A DNA stretch of 15,888 nt. It comes from Betaproteobacteria bacterium. Lineage in GTDB: Bacteria; Pseudomonadota; Gammaproteobacteria; Burkholderiales; Usitatibacteraceae. Below, piece after piece: positions 8,079 through 14,846 of this stretch. The notes under the pieces are model-generated. The model had not been told where the DNA came from and did no database searches. It saw only the letters and a program-made list of their open reading frames with translations. The stretch lies in the NCBI GenBank assembly GCA_012274175.1, contig JAAOZZ010000115.1:1-15888 (forward strand). Direction: 5' to 3'. Position numbers and translations under genes: made by a program. Positions within the stretch are counted from its first letter, which is position 1. Each line of letters opens with the position of its first letter.

Positions 8079-9299
8079 GTGAAGCGCGTCCTCATGCTGG
8101 TGGAGAACCTGCCCAGCCCGTTCGACCGGCGGGTGTGGCAGGAGGCGACGGCGCTGCGGGACGCGGGATACGCGGTGGCGATCATCTGCCCCACGGGGCC
8201 CGGATTCGAGAGCTGCTTCGAGGAAGTGGACGGCATCGCGATCTACCGCTACGACCTGCCCACGGAAGGCGAGGGCGCGCTGGGTTACGCGATCGAATAT
8301 TCCGTGGCGCTCGTGAACACGTCGCTCCTCGCGTGGCGGGTGCTCCTCACGCGCGGCTTCGACGTGATCCACGCCTGCAACCCGCCGGACCTCTTCTTCC
8401 TCATCGGCGGCTTCTTCCGGCTGCTGGGCAAGAAGTTCGTCTTCGACCACCACGACATCAACCCGGAGCTCTACGAGGCCAAGTTCGGGCGCCGGGACTT
8501 CTTCTGGAAGCTCATGGTCTGGCTCGAGCGGCTCACGTTCAGGACCGCGGACATCTCCATCGCCACCAACGAATCCTATCGCCGCATCGCCGTCGAACGC
8601 GGCGGCATGGATCCGGACCGGGTCTTCGTGGTGCGCAGCGGCCCCAGCCTCGATCGCCTGCGGGTGTTGCCGCCGCAGCCTTCCCTCAAGCAGGGACGCG
8701 CGCACCTGGTGGGCTACGTGGGGGTGATGGGCCGGCAGGAAGGCATCGATCTCCTCCTGCGCGCGGTGCGCTCGATCGTGCACGACCGGGGCCGGCGCGA
8801 CATCCATTTCGGCCTCGTGGGCGGGGGGACTTCCCTCGAGGAGATGAAGACCCTCGCGCGCGAGCTTGGCGTGGCCGACTACGTGACCTTCACCGGGCGG
8901 GTGCCCGACGCGCAGCTCCTCGCGATGCTCAACACCGCCGAGGTCTGCGTGAATCCCGACGTGGCCAACGAAATGAACGACAAGTCCACCATGAACAAGA
9001 TCATGGAGTACATGGCGCTGGGCAAGCCCATCGTGCAGTTCGACCTCGCGGAGGGACGCTTCTCGGCCCAGGATGCCTCGCTCTACGCGCGGCGCAACGA
9101 CCCGGACGACATGGCGGCGAAGATCGTGGAGCTCATCGACGATCCCGCGCGCCGGGCGGCCATGGGCGCCTACGGGCGCAGGCGCGTGGAAAACGAGCTC
9201 GAGTGGCGCTACGAGGTGCCGAAGCTGCGCGCCGCCTACCGCGCGCTCTGGCCGCGCGCCGCCCGCGCCCTGCCGCGCACCGGCAGCGCCGCGTCGTAG
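8079..9299 (+). CDS. GT4-family glycosyltransferase (WcaI/WbuB-like)
   Basis: A 406-residue GT-B glycosyltransferase starting at GTG 8079. Characteristic features are the N-terminal ENLPSPFDRRVWQEATAL segment with a DRR(V)W core typical of colanic-acid and O-antigen transferases of the WcaI/WbuB group, HACNPPDL, FDHHDINPELY, a donor-domain entry VGYVGVMGRQEGID, and the C-terminal NDKSTMNKIMEYMALGKPIV stretch that carries the nucleotide-sugar binding glutamate. It belongs to a different subgroup from the tandem pair upstream. It lies 61 nt after algD, separated by a REP-like hairpin that contributes its ribosome-binding site, so its expression relative to algD could be set by RNA structure. 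Donor sugar unknown; GDP-mannuronate or a derivative is a natural hypothesis from the neighbour, without direct evidence. Cellular location is the cytoplasmic face of the membrane. Confidence 0.9.
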   Translation: MKRVLMLVENLPSPFDRRVWQEATALRDAGYAVAIICPTGPGFESCFEEVDGIAIYRYDLPTEGEGALGYAIEYSVALVNTSLLAWRVLLTRGFDVIHACNPPDLFFLIGGFFRLLGKKFVFDHHDINPELYEAKFGRRDFFWKLMVWLERLTFRTADISIATNESYRRIAVERGGMDPDRVFVVRSGPSLDRLRVLPPQPSLKQGRAHLVGYVGVMGRQEGIDLLLRAVRSIVHDRGRRDIHFGLVGGGTSLEEMKTLARELGVADYVTFTGRVPDAQLLAMLNTAEVCVNPDVANEMNDKSTMNKIMEYMALGKPIVQFDLAEGRFSAQDASLYARRNDPDDMAAKIVELIDDPARRAAMGAYGRRRVENELEWRYEVPKLRAAYRALWPRAARALPRTGSAAS

Positions 9300-9503
9300 G
9301 CTCGCCACGCCATGGCGTATCCGCGCCGTAGCGCTCCAGACCCAACGCTCGGTTGCCAAACGGCGACAACCGGGAACGCCCGGACGCACGGCCGCTCCTA
9401 GGAAAATAGCTCTTGCGGACTATCGGCGCGCGCCGCATGGGTGCAATCCGCATTTCATACACTGGTATCGCCGCGCGGAGCATCCCGCGCACCGAAGGTC
9501 TCG

Positions 9504-10196
9504 ATGGAAACGATCTACACCGACGGAACGTACCTGCGGAACAACCCGGACTGGCACGTGGACGATTCGGCGTGGAAGGCGGGGTATGTTGCCGGGATCC
9601 TCGAGCGCAACGGCATCGCGCCCGCCACGGTGGCCGAGATCGGCTGCGGCGCGGGCGAGGTGATCCGCGGCCTCGCCACCCGGCTTCCTCCCGGGACGCG
9701 CTTCACCGGGTACGACATCTCGCCCGACGCCTATGCGCTGTGCTCGCGCAAGGCGGGAGGCGAGCTGCAGTTCCGGTTCGGCGACCTGCTCGAAGATTCC
9801 GAGCACTTCGACCTCGCGATGGCGATCGACGTGTTCGAGCACGTGGAGGACTACTTCGGGTTCCTGCGCCGGCTGCGGGGCAGGGCGACCCACAAGGTCT
9901 TCCACATTCCCCTCGAACTCTCGGCGCTCATGGTGGCCCGGGGCCGCCCGCTGCTCGAGCAGCGCCGCTCCGTGGGGCACCTGCATCACTTCTGCAAGGA
10001 GACCGCGCTCGCGTCCCTCGAGGACACGGGCTATCGCGTGATCGACCATTGCTACACGTCCGGGCGCACGCAGCTCGCGGGCCTCGGATGGAAATCGCGG
10101 CTCCTCAAGTGGCCGCGCGAAGCGCTCTACCGGGTGAACCCCGACGCCGCCGCGCGCACGCTGGGCGGCTACTCTCTCCTCGTGCTGGCCGAATGA
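9504..10196 (+). CDS. Class I SAM-dependent methyltransferase
   Basis: A 230-residue protein. I start it at ATG 9504, preceded by GAAGG at 9495-9499; a GTG at 9441 in the same frame would add 21 non-family-like residues. Motif I is E45-IGCGAG-51, the AdoMet-binding loop of Rossmann-fold methyltransferases. FTGYDIS follows at strand beta-2 (acidic residue contacting the ribose), and MAIDVFEHVEDYFGFL corresponds to the post-motif region. The protein resembles methyltransferases found in polysaccharide and O-antigen clusters. Role by context: methylating a sugar or a lipid-linked intermediate. Its stop is separated by a single base from the start of the hybrid kinase, so the two are almost certainly cotranscribed and may be translationally coupled. 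The 204-nt gap before it lacks another gene. Alternative: methylation of a non-sugar small molecule; substrate not deducible. Confidence 0.85.
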   Translation: METIYTDGTYLRNNPDWHVDDSAWKAGYVAGILERNGIAPATVAEIGCGAGEVIRGLATRLPPGTRFTGYDISPDAYALCSRKAGGELQFRFGDLLEDSEHFDLAMAIDVFEHVEDYFGFLRRLRGRATHKVFHIPLELSALMVARGRPLLEQRRSVGHLHHFCKETALASLEDTGYRVIDHCYTSGRTQLAGLGWKSRLLKWPREALYRVNPDAAARTLGGYSLLVLAE

Positions 10197-10197
10197 G

Positions 10198-11331
10198 ATG
10201 GGCGACTCCCTGCAGGCGAGCATCCTCATCGTGGACGACGACCCGGCGAGCCTGGTCGCCATGCGCGAAGTGCTCTCGAAATTGGGATCGCGGCTCGTGA
10301 TCGCCGATTCCGGGGAACAGGCGCTGCGCCACGTGCTCGAGGAGGACTTCGCCGCCATCCTCATGGACGTGCGCATGCCGGGCATCGACGGCTTCACCAC
10401 GGCGCGCATGATCCGCGAGCGCAAGCGCTCCCGCTTCACGCCGATCATCTTCCTTACCGCGGCGCAGGAAGACGTGGCCTCGATGTTTCGCGGCTACCGG
10501 GCGGGCGCGGTGGACTTCATCGTGAAGCCCGCGATGCCCGAGGTGCTGCGCTCGAAGCTCGCGGTCTTCGTGGGCCTGCACGACATGAACCGGATGCTCA
10601 ACGCCGAGCTCGCGGAGCGCGCCCTCACGGAGCAGCGGCTGCGCTCCTCGGAGGAGAACCTGCGGGCGCTCGCGGCACACCTGCAGTCGGTGCGCGAGGA
10701 GGAACGCATCCACATCGCGCGCGAGATCCACGACGAGCTGGGCCAGGCGCTCACCGGCCTCAAGTTCGACATCGGCGCGTTTTCCAAGGGGCACGGCACC
10801 GACGACGCCCCGGCGGTGGCGGAGAGGACCCAGGCGATGGCCCAGGCCATCGACCGCATCATCCACTCGGTGCGGCGCATCGCCTCGGGGCTGCGTCCCG
10901 AGGTGCTGGACGAGATCGGGCTCGCGGCGGCCATCGAATGGCAGGCGCGGGAGTTCCAGCGGCGCACCGGCATTCGCTGCGTCGTGGAGCTGCCGCCGCG
11001 ATTCACCGACCCGGACCAGGAGCGCTCGACCGCGATCTTCCGCATCTTCCAGGAGCTGCTCACCAACGTGGCACGGCACGCCAACGCCACGCGGGTGAAC
11101 GTGAAGCTCGCGGAGTCCGGCCGCGACGCGCTCGTGCTCACGGTGGAGGACAACGGCCGCGGCATCAAGGACTCGGAATTCGTGAGCCCGCGCTCCCTGG
11201 GTTTCCTCGGCCTCCGGGAACGCGTGCTCGCCTTCTCCGGCGCGATCAACGTGAAGGGCGAGGAAGGCAAGGGGACCCTGGTCTCCGTGAAGATACCCAT
11301 GACATCCCACCAACCGGTGTTCCACGCCTGA
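10198..11331 (+). CDS. Response regulator-histidine kinase hybrid (REC-HisKA_3-HATPase)
   Basis: A 377-residue soluble protein with no transmembrane segment. The N-terminal receiver (about residues 8-125) has the acidic cluster D13-D14-D15, phosphoacceptor D57 (ILMDVRMPG) and K110. A coiled-coil-like linker (about 130-170) leads to a HisKA_3 dimerisation domain with phosphorylatable H178 in AREIHDELGQAL, the HPK7/NarX-type H box. The HATPase domain shows N290 (ELLTNVARHAN), the G1 box EDNGRGI and the G2-like SLGFLGLRER. HPK7 kinases phosphorylate NarL/FixJ regulators, and one is encoded 4 nt downstream, an evident cognate pair. With an N-terminal REC and no sensor domain, input presumably arrives by phosphorylation of D57 from another kinase, so this may be an intermediate in a phosphorelay. 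It starts 1 nt after the methyltransferase stop. Link to polysaccharide regulation is inferred from position only. Confidence 0.9.
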   Translation: MGDSLQASILIVDDDPASLVAMREVLSKLGSRLVIADSGEQALRHVLEEDFAAILMDVRMPGIDGFTTARMIRERKRSRFTPIIFLTAAQEDVASMFRGYRAGAVDFIVKPAMPEVLRSKLAVFVGLHDMNRMLNAELAERALTEQRLRSSEENLRALAAHLQSVREEERIHIAREIHDELGQALTGLKFDIGAFSKGHGTDDAPAVAERTQAMAQAIDRIIHSVRRIASGLRPEVLDEIGLAAAIEWQAREFQRRTGIRCVVELPPRFTDPDQERSTAIFRIFQELLTNVARHANATRVNVKLAESGRDALVLTVEDNGRGIKDSEFVSPRSLGFLGLRERVLAFSGAINVKGEEGKGTLVSVKIPMTSHQPVFHA

Positions 11332-11335
11332 GACC

Positions 11336-12013
11336 ATGAGCTTCGCTACCTCGACCGTAATGCACGGCACGCCCGGCGCGCCGGTGAAGGTGCTCATCGC
11401 CGACGACCATCCGGTGGTGCGCCAGGGACTCAAACAGATGCTCAACGCCGATCCCGAGGTGAACGTGGTGGGAGAAGCGCGCGACGGCGACGAGGCCTTC
11501 GAGATGGCCCACCACGTCGACTGGGACGTGGCGGTGCTCGACTACTCGATGCCGGGGCGCGGTGGCGTGGAACTGCTCACCGACGTGAGGCACGACTACC
11601 CCGACCGGCCCGTTCTGATCCTCAGCATCTATCCGGAGGATCCCCACGGGTTGCGGGCGCTCAAGGCGGGCGCGGCGGGCTACATCACCAAGGAAAGCGC
11701 CGGCGAGGAGCTCACCGCCGCGGTGAAGAAGGTGGCCACGGGCGGCCGGTACGTGAGCGCCTCGCTGGCCGAGAAGCTCGCCGCGCGGCTGATGCCCGAG
11801 CAGGAGCGCCCGCCCCACGAGCGCCTCTCGGATCGCGAGTACCGGGTGATGTGGCTGCTGGCCTCCGGAAGGACGCTGCATCAGATCGCCGAGGAGATGC
11901 GGCTGTCGCCTTCCACGGTGAGCACGTACCGCGGGCGGATCCTGAAGAAGCTCGCGCTCGCCACCAACGTGGATCTGGTGCACTACGCGATGAAGCACCG
12001 GCTGATCGAGTAG
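11336..12013 (+). CDS. NarL/FixJ-family response regulator (REC-LuxR HTH)
   Basis: A 225-residue regulator. The receiver domain (about residues 17-135) has the DD pair in IADDHPVVRQGL, phosphoacceptor D69 (AVLDYSMPGRGG) and the conserved lysine in GYITKESAGEEL. The C-terminal LuxR-type helix-turn-helix starts at LSDREYRVMWLLASG and includes SPSTVSTYRGRILKKL as the recognition helix region. It acts as a DNA-binding transcription factor when phosphorylated, most likely by the kinase whose stop lies 4 nt upstream. The start at 11336 gives a short extra N-terminal tail; an in-frame ATG at 11360 (M9) is an alternative. Target promoters are not identifiable here; the adjacent sugar genes are obvious candidates. 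A palindrome (CGGTTGTAACCG) begins 5 nt after the stop. Confidence 0.92.
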   Translation: MSFATSTVMHGTPGAPVKVLIADDHPVVRQGLKQMLNADPEVNVVGEARDGDEAFEMAHHVDWDVAVLDYSMPGRGGVELLTDVRHDYPDRPVLILSIYPEDPHGLRALKAGAAGYITKESAGEELTAAVKKVATGGRYVSASLAEKLAARLMPEQERPPHERLSDREYRVMWLLASGRTLHQIAEEMRLSPSTVSTYRGRILKKLALATNVDLVHYAMKHRLIE

Positions 12014-12017
12014 GTTT

Positions 12018-12029
12018 CGGTTGTAACCG
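12018..12029. other. 12-bp palindrome after the NarL-type regulator
   Basis: CGGTTGTAACCG is a 5-bp inverted repeat with a 2-nt centre (CGGTT / AACCG), 5 nt after the regulator stop. It is too short, and lacks a T-run, to be a convincing intrinsic terminator. It could be an operator for the next gene or the regulator itself, or chance. Nothing else in the 167-nt gap to 12180 looks like a defined site, although CTTCG...CGAAG (12037-12052) forms a second small dyad. Confidence 0.25.
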
Positions 12030-12180
12030 GGCGACCCTTCGTCCGCGCGAAGCGACCGCCCGTCCCGTCCGGCGGCACCGCCCAGACTCCGATTGAGACA
12101 TTTTGCATAGTGCGCGAAGCCGCGCGCGCGGAGACTCACGTCCATCGACCGGAGACATGGCCCCCGGCAAGGAGCGTGAG

Positions 12181-12507
12181 ATGAAAGGCGTGATGAACCA
12201 GCGCAAGCTCGACGAGGAGAACGCTCTCCACGCGGGCACCGGCGGGCGCAGCCAGGAGAACCGCGGCCTGGGATTCCGGCCCGCGTTCTTCGACTACGCG
12301 TCCCAGCGGATGTATCTCTCCCGCTTCGCCGACGGGCGCCTCGCCCCAATCCACCTGCTGGACGGCCTGCCCGAAGAGGTCATCGTCGACCGCGCGCCCT
12401 CGGGCCGCGTCATCGCCGCCCGGGCCTCGATCGTGGCCGGCTTCGAGCGCAACGGATTCTTCTACACGCGCAAGGCCGCCGCGAAGGCGATCAAGGAGTG
12501 GTCCTGA
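12181..12507 (+). CDS. Small protein of unknown function
   Basis: A 108-residue soluble protein with no signal peptide or membrane segment. The start is set at ATG 12181 because AAGGAG lies at 12169-12174, 6 nt upstream; a further in-frame TTG at 12103 would add a low-complexity basic tail without a ribosome-binding site. The sequence has a flexible, charged first third (about residues 1-25) and then a compact region with GFRPAFFDYASQRMYLSRFADG and HLLDGLPEEVIVDR, ending with FYTRKAAAKAIKEWS. The pattern of aromatic residues and a beta-rich centre suggests a small folded domain. I have the impression of similar uncharacterised proteins in other proteobacteria but cannot name a family. It faces the DUF302 gene tail to tail with 36 nt between them, and may have its own transcript given the 167-nt gap upstream. 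Confidence 0.75.
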   Translation: MKGVMNQRKLDEENALHAGTGGRSQENRGLGFRPAFFDYASQRMYLSRFADGRLAPIHLLDGLPEEVIVDRAPSGRVIAARASIVAGFERNGFFYTRKAAAKAIKEWS

Positions 12508-12543
12508 AACCCTGACGGCCGGCCGTGCGCGGCAAGCCCCGCG

Positions 12544-12993
12544 CTACTTGACGATCGCGTCCAGCATTTCGAGCAACAACGGGGTGGCCGCGGCGACCGC
12601 CTTCTCCACCTCCGGGCGCGGATAGAGAATCTGCATGTAGGCGGGATGGAGCATCGAGACCTGCGTGTGTCCGTCCTTCCGGAAGATGCCGAGGTTTCCG
12701 CACGGAAGCATCGCGCTCACCTGCAGGCCCAGCGGCCACAGGATCTTTCCGATCTTGGGGATGCACACCTTCACCATCTTGACCTCGCCGTTCTTCACAG
12801 TGGTGGGCTCGATGAACAGCCACTTCTTTTCCTTCGAGTATTCCTTGACGGCATCGACCACCTGGTCCGGTGTCTTCGCCGTGGGCTTCACGAGAAACAT
12901 GCCGGGTCCCGGCGCCGGAGCTTGCGCGAACGCCGGTGAAGTGGCCGCCGCGAGCGCGACGCAGGACAGCAGGGCGCGAATCGTATTCTTCAA
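12544..12993 (-). CDS. Secreted DUF302-domain protein
   Basis: About 149 residues, minus strand. The N-terminus is a classic Sec signal peptide: KNTIR, then a hydrophobic stretch (ALLSCVALAAATSPAFA), with cleavage predicted after AFA. The mature part fits the DUF302 fold, with a KMVKVCIPKIG segment and ML-PC-GNLGIFRKDG, where the two conserved cysteines fall at the positions seen in this family. DUF302 proteins are small periplasmic or cytoplasmic proteins without an established biochemical function; some occur with sulfur or metal-related genes. No ATG is available. AAGGAG on the minus strand (complement of 13002-13007) is 8 nt from the TTG at 12993 but only 2 nt from another TTG at 12999, so I prefer 12993; the longer version adds two residues. 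It is divergent from the cupin gene and convergent with the small unknown gene. Confidence 0.85.
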   Translation of the reverse strand: MKNTIRALLSCVALAAATSPAFAQAPAPGPGMFLVKPTAKTPDQVVDAVKEYSKEKKWLFIEPTTVKNGEVKMVKVCIPKIGKILWPLGLQVSAMLPCGNLGIFRKDGHTQVSMLHPAYMQILYPRPEVEKAVAAATPLLLEMLDAIVK

Positions 12994-13052
12994 GGGCAAA
13001 TCTCCTTCGGTGCGTGGAAATGTCGATCGGCAGGATACGCATGAGACGACGC

Positions 13053-13082
13053 AGTATCGCGAGAATTCTCACGAAGAGTCAT
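13053..13082 (-). promoter_or_regulatory. Candidate sigma70 promoter for the DUF302 gene, with an internal palindrome
   Basis: Reading the minus strand, ATGACT (13082-13077) as -35 and GATACT (13058-13053) as -10 are separated by 18 nt, each matching four of six consensus bases. Transcription would begin near 13046, about 50 nt before the TTG start. The spacer contains the perfect 10-bp palindrome GAGAATTCTC (13061-13070), in a good position for a repressor operator. The surrounding 13020-13115 stretch is visibly more AT-rich than the coding regions. No experiment or consensus search supports this beyond reading. Confidence 0.35.
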
Positions 13083-13138
13083 CGATTGGTTCTATCGGGA
13101 AATAGGGAAAACTTTGCGCGCAGCGGCGCCTGACGCAA

Positions 13139-13150
13139 ATTCCCGGGAAT
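13139..13150. other. 12-bp perfect palindrome in the cupin upstream region
   Basis: ATTCCCGGGAAT reads identically on both strands, 111 nt before the cupin start. It is a possible binding site for a dimeric regulator of the cupin gene. A second dyad, GCCGGGCCCGGC (13216-13227), lies closer to the start and could form mRNA structure. The rest of the 13094-13260 stretch holds no convincing promoter or gene. Confidence 0.25.
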
Positions 13151-13260
13151 CGTGGAGTGCTCCCGGGGCGAATGCTGTCGCAAGGCTGAAGCGGGCGGCC
13201 ACGCCGAGGCTGGGGGCCGGGCCCGGCGTGCTAGCATCCGGCGAAGATTTCCTCGCCAGC

Positions 13261-14337
13261 ATGCTCGTGAAGCCGATCGTCGAAGCGGATCGCGTCGAGG
13301 CCGAAACCCTGCGCCGTGAGATCGTCCCGGGCTACGCCCCGGCGGTCATGCGGGGGCTCGTGCGCGACTGGCCCGCCGTGCGCCGCGGCATCGAGGCGCC
13401 CGCGGCGATCCGGGAATACCTGCTGCGGTTCGCCAACGCGAAGCCGGTCGACACCCTTCGCATGCTTCCCAGCGCGCGCGGGCGCATCTTCTACAACGAG
13501 CGCCTCGACGGCTTCAACTTCGCGCGCGACCAGGCGACGATCTCCTCGGTGCTCGAGCGCATGGCGAAATACGCCCGGCTTGCCAACCCTGCATCGATCG
13601 CGGTGCAGAGCGCGTCGATCCCCGATTGCCTCCCGGGATTCGAGGCGGAGAACCGCAATCCGCTCCTCGACCCGTCGGTATCCCCGCGGATCTGGATCGG
13701 CAACCACGTGGTGACGCCGGCCCATTTCGACGAATCGAGCAACATCGCGTGCGTCGTGGCGGGACGGCGGCGCTTCACGCTCTTCCCGCCGGAACAGGTC
13801 GCCAACCTCTACATCGGGCCGATCGGATTCGCGCCCACGGGCACTCCCATCAGCCTGGTGGATTTCGCGCTTCCCGATGCGGCGCGCTTCCCGCGCTTCA
13901 CCGAGGCGCTCGCCGCCGCGCAAGTCGCGGAGCTGGAGCCGGGCGACGCGATCTACATCCCGCCGCTCTGGTGGCACCACGTCGAATCGCTCTCGGAGCA
14001 CAACGTCCTGGTGAACTACTGGTGGAAGGATGCGCCCGCGCCCGCGCTGGACTCCGCGCTCGACGCGCTGCTGCTGGCGCTCCTCGGGTTGCGCGACCTT
14101 CCGCCGTCCCAGCGCCGCGCCTGGCGCGCGCTCTTCGACCATTACGTCTTCGCCGCGGGCGAGGAAACGGCCGGCCACATCCCGGCGCGAGGCGCTGCGC
14201 AACGCTCTCGTGATCCTCGCGCACCATTCGGCGGAGCTCTCCCTCGCGATCATCGGCGAGGTGCGCTCGCGCTTCGACGCGAAGCTCGCTCCCGGGGCCG
14301 ACAGCTTCGCCAAGTCTTCGCAGTTGTCCATGGATGA
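13261..14337 (+). CDS. JmjC/cupin_8-like 2-oxoglutarate and Fe(II) oxygenase-type protein with out-of-frame C-terminal tail
   Basis: A 358-residue reading frame from ATG 13261 (MLVKPIVEADRVE), where family-like sequence begins; the frame is open further upstream from a TTG at 13114, but that stretch is low-complexity. The N-terminal part has the family-typical APAVMRGLVRDWPAV. The cupin core holds the metal ligands H155-F-D157 (TPAHFDESSNIACVVAGRRRF) and H239 in IPPLWWHHVESL, a complete Fe(II) facial triad, followed by NVLVNYWWK. Such proteins hydroxylate protein or small-molecule targets using 2-oxoglutarate. The domain runs sensibly to about residue 309 (HIPA). After that the frame becomes arginine- and proline-rich and unlike any domain, while another frame becomes coding: evidence for a frameshift at about 14186. 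The true C-terminus is therefore doubtful. No clear ribosome-binding site. Confidence 0.8.
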   Translation: MLVKPIVEADRVEAETLRREIVPGYAPAVMRGLVRDWPAVRRGIEAPAAIREYLLRFANAKPVDTLRMLPSARGRIFYNERLDGFNFARDQATISSVLERMAKYARLANPASIAVQSASIPDCLPGFEAENRNPLLDPSVSPRIWIGNHVVTPAHFDESSNIACVVAGRRRFTLFPPEQVANLYIGPIGFAPTGTPISLVDFALPDAARFPRFTEALAAAQVAELEPGDAIYIPPLWWHHVESLSEHNVLVNYWWKDAPAPALDSALDALLLALLGLRDLPPSQRRAWRALFDHYVFAAGEETAGHIPARGAAQRSRDPRAPFGGALPRDHRRGALALRREARSRGRQLRQVFAVVHG

Positions 14338-14830
14338 CCTGACCCTCGTGGACGATGCCGCGCTCCAGGTCGAGCTCGCCCTCGACCATTGCGCTGCCCG
14401 GCTGCGCGAGCAGAGCTCCGCGGAGGTGTTCCAGCTTTCGGCGCGCATGTGCGAGATCCTCGGCGTCGAATCCATCTCGGATAGCGCCAATCCGATACTT
14501 CCGCGCGTCTTTGCGCGCGCATTGCTCGAATCGATCGCGAAGCTCGGGCTGCACGACGAGGCCAAGCTCCTGGTATTCAAGGCCTACGGCCCCGCGCTGC
14601 TGCATATCGCGCCGGACCTCTATAGGCACGCCAATTCACTCCTCGAGGATCTCGGCGTGCTGCCGGGGTTCAAGGACCGGTACGGAACTCCCTCGCAGCC
14701 CGCCCGAGCGCCCCAGCGACCGGAGCCCGCCATGCCCGACGAACGCGTCCTCAAGTCGCTCCTCGAACGGCTCCTGAACGGCGAGCGCGCCCAGGTCGGC
14801 GGCGGAATGGTCGGGAATGTCGCCCTCTGA
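14210..14830 (+). pseudogene. DUF1631-like coding region lacking its own clear start (frameshifted or truncated)
   Basis: Good coding sequence continues in this frame from about 14189, in a different phase from the cupin gene: ALRNALVILAHHSAELSLAI, LTLVDDAALQVELALDHCAARL, SANPILPRVFARALLESI, LLVFKAYGPALLHI and LYRHANSLLEDLGVLPGF. The LVDDxxLEVELA and NPxxPxVFARALLEAL patterns recall the N-terminal part of DUF1631 proteins, which are usually several hundred residues longer. The frame is open upstream to 14030, but there it is just the shadow of the cupin gene. The first plausible start in genuine sequence is GTG 14210 (206 residues), without a ribosome-binding site; ATG 14330 is a shorter option. 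The tail after about 14690 is proline-rich and ends in a helix-like KSLLERLLNGERAQ. It stops 16 nt before pilG. Either a remnant, or the second half of a cupin fusion split by a one-base shift. Confidence 0.6.
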
Positions 14831-14846
14831 CAGGGCCGCAAGCGCG

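Noticed and set aside
9413..9441. TTGCGG as a -35 element for the methyltransferase
   Set aside because: No acceptable -10 hexamer lies 16-18 nt downstream.
1..12013. Exosortase/PEP-CTERM association and PrsR-type sigma54 promoters (TGGCAC-N5-TTGC)
   Set aside because: No exosortase or PEP-CTERM motif is seen, and the TGGCAC strings I noticed lie inside genes without a properly spaced TTGC partner.
12103..12180. TTG start for the small unknown protein at 12103
   Set aside because: ATG 12181 has AAGGAG at the right distance, whereas the extension is basic and unstructured without an initiation signal.
12515..12544. Bidirectional terminator between the converging genes (ACGGCCGGCCGT palindrome and GCGCGG/CCGCGC stem)
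   Set aside because: The first dyad has no loop, the second stem is only 6 bp and runs into the DUF302 stop codon, and neither has a T-run.
13114..13260. Longer N-terminus for the cupin protein from TTG 13114
   Set aside because: The added 49 residues are low-complexity, include the palindromic leader sequence, and have no ribosome-binding site; family-like sequence begins at 13261.
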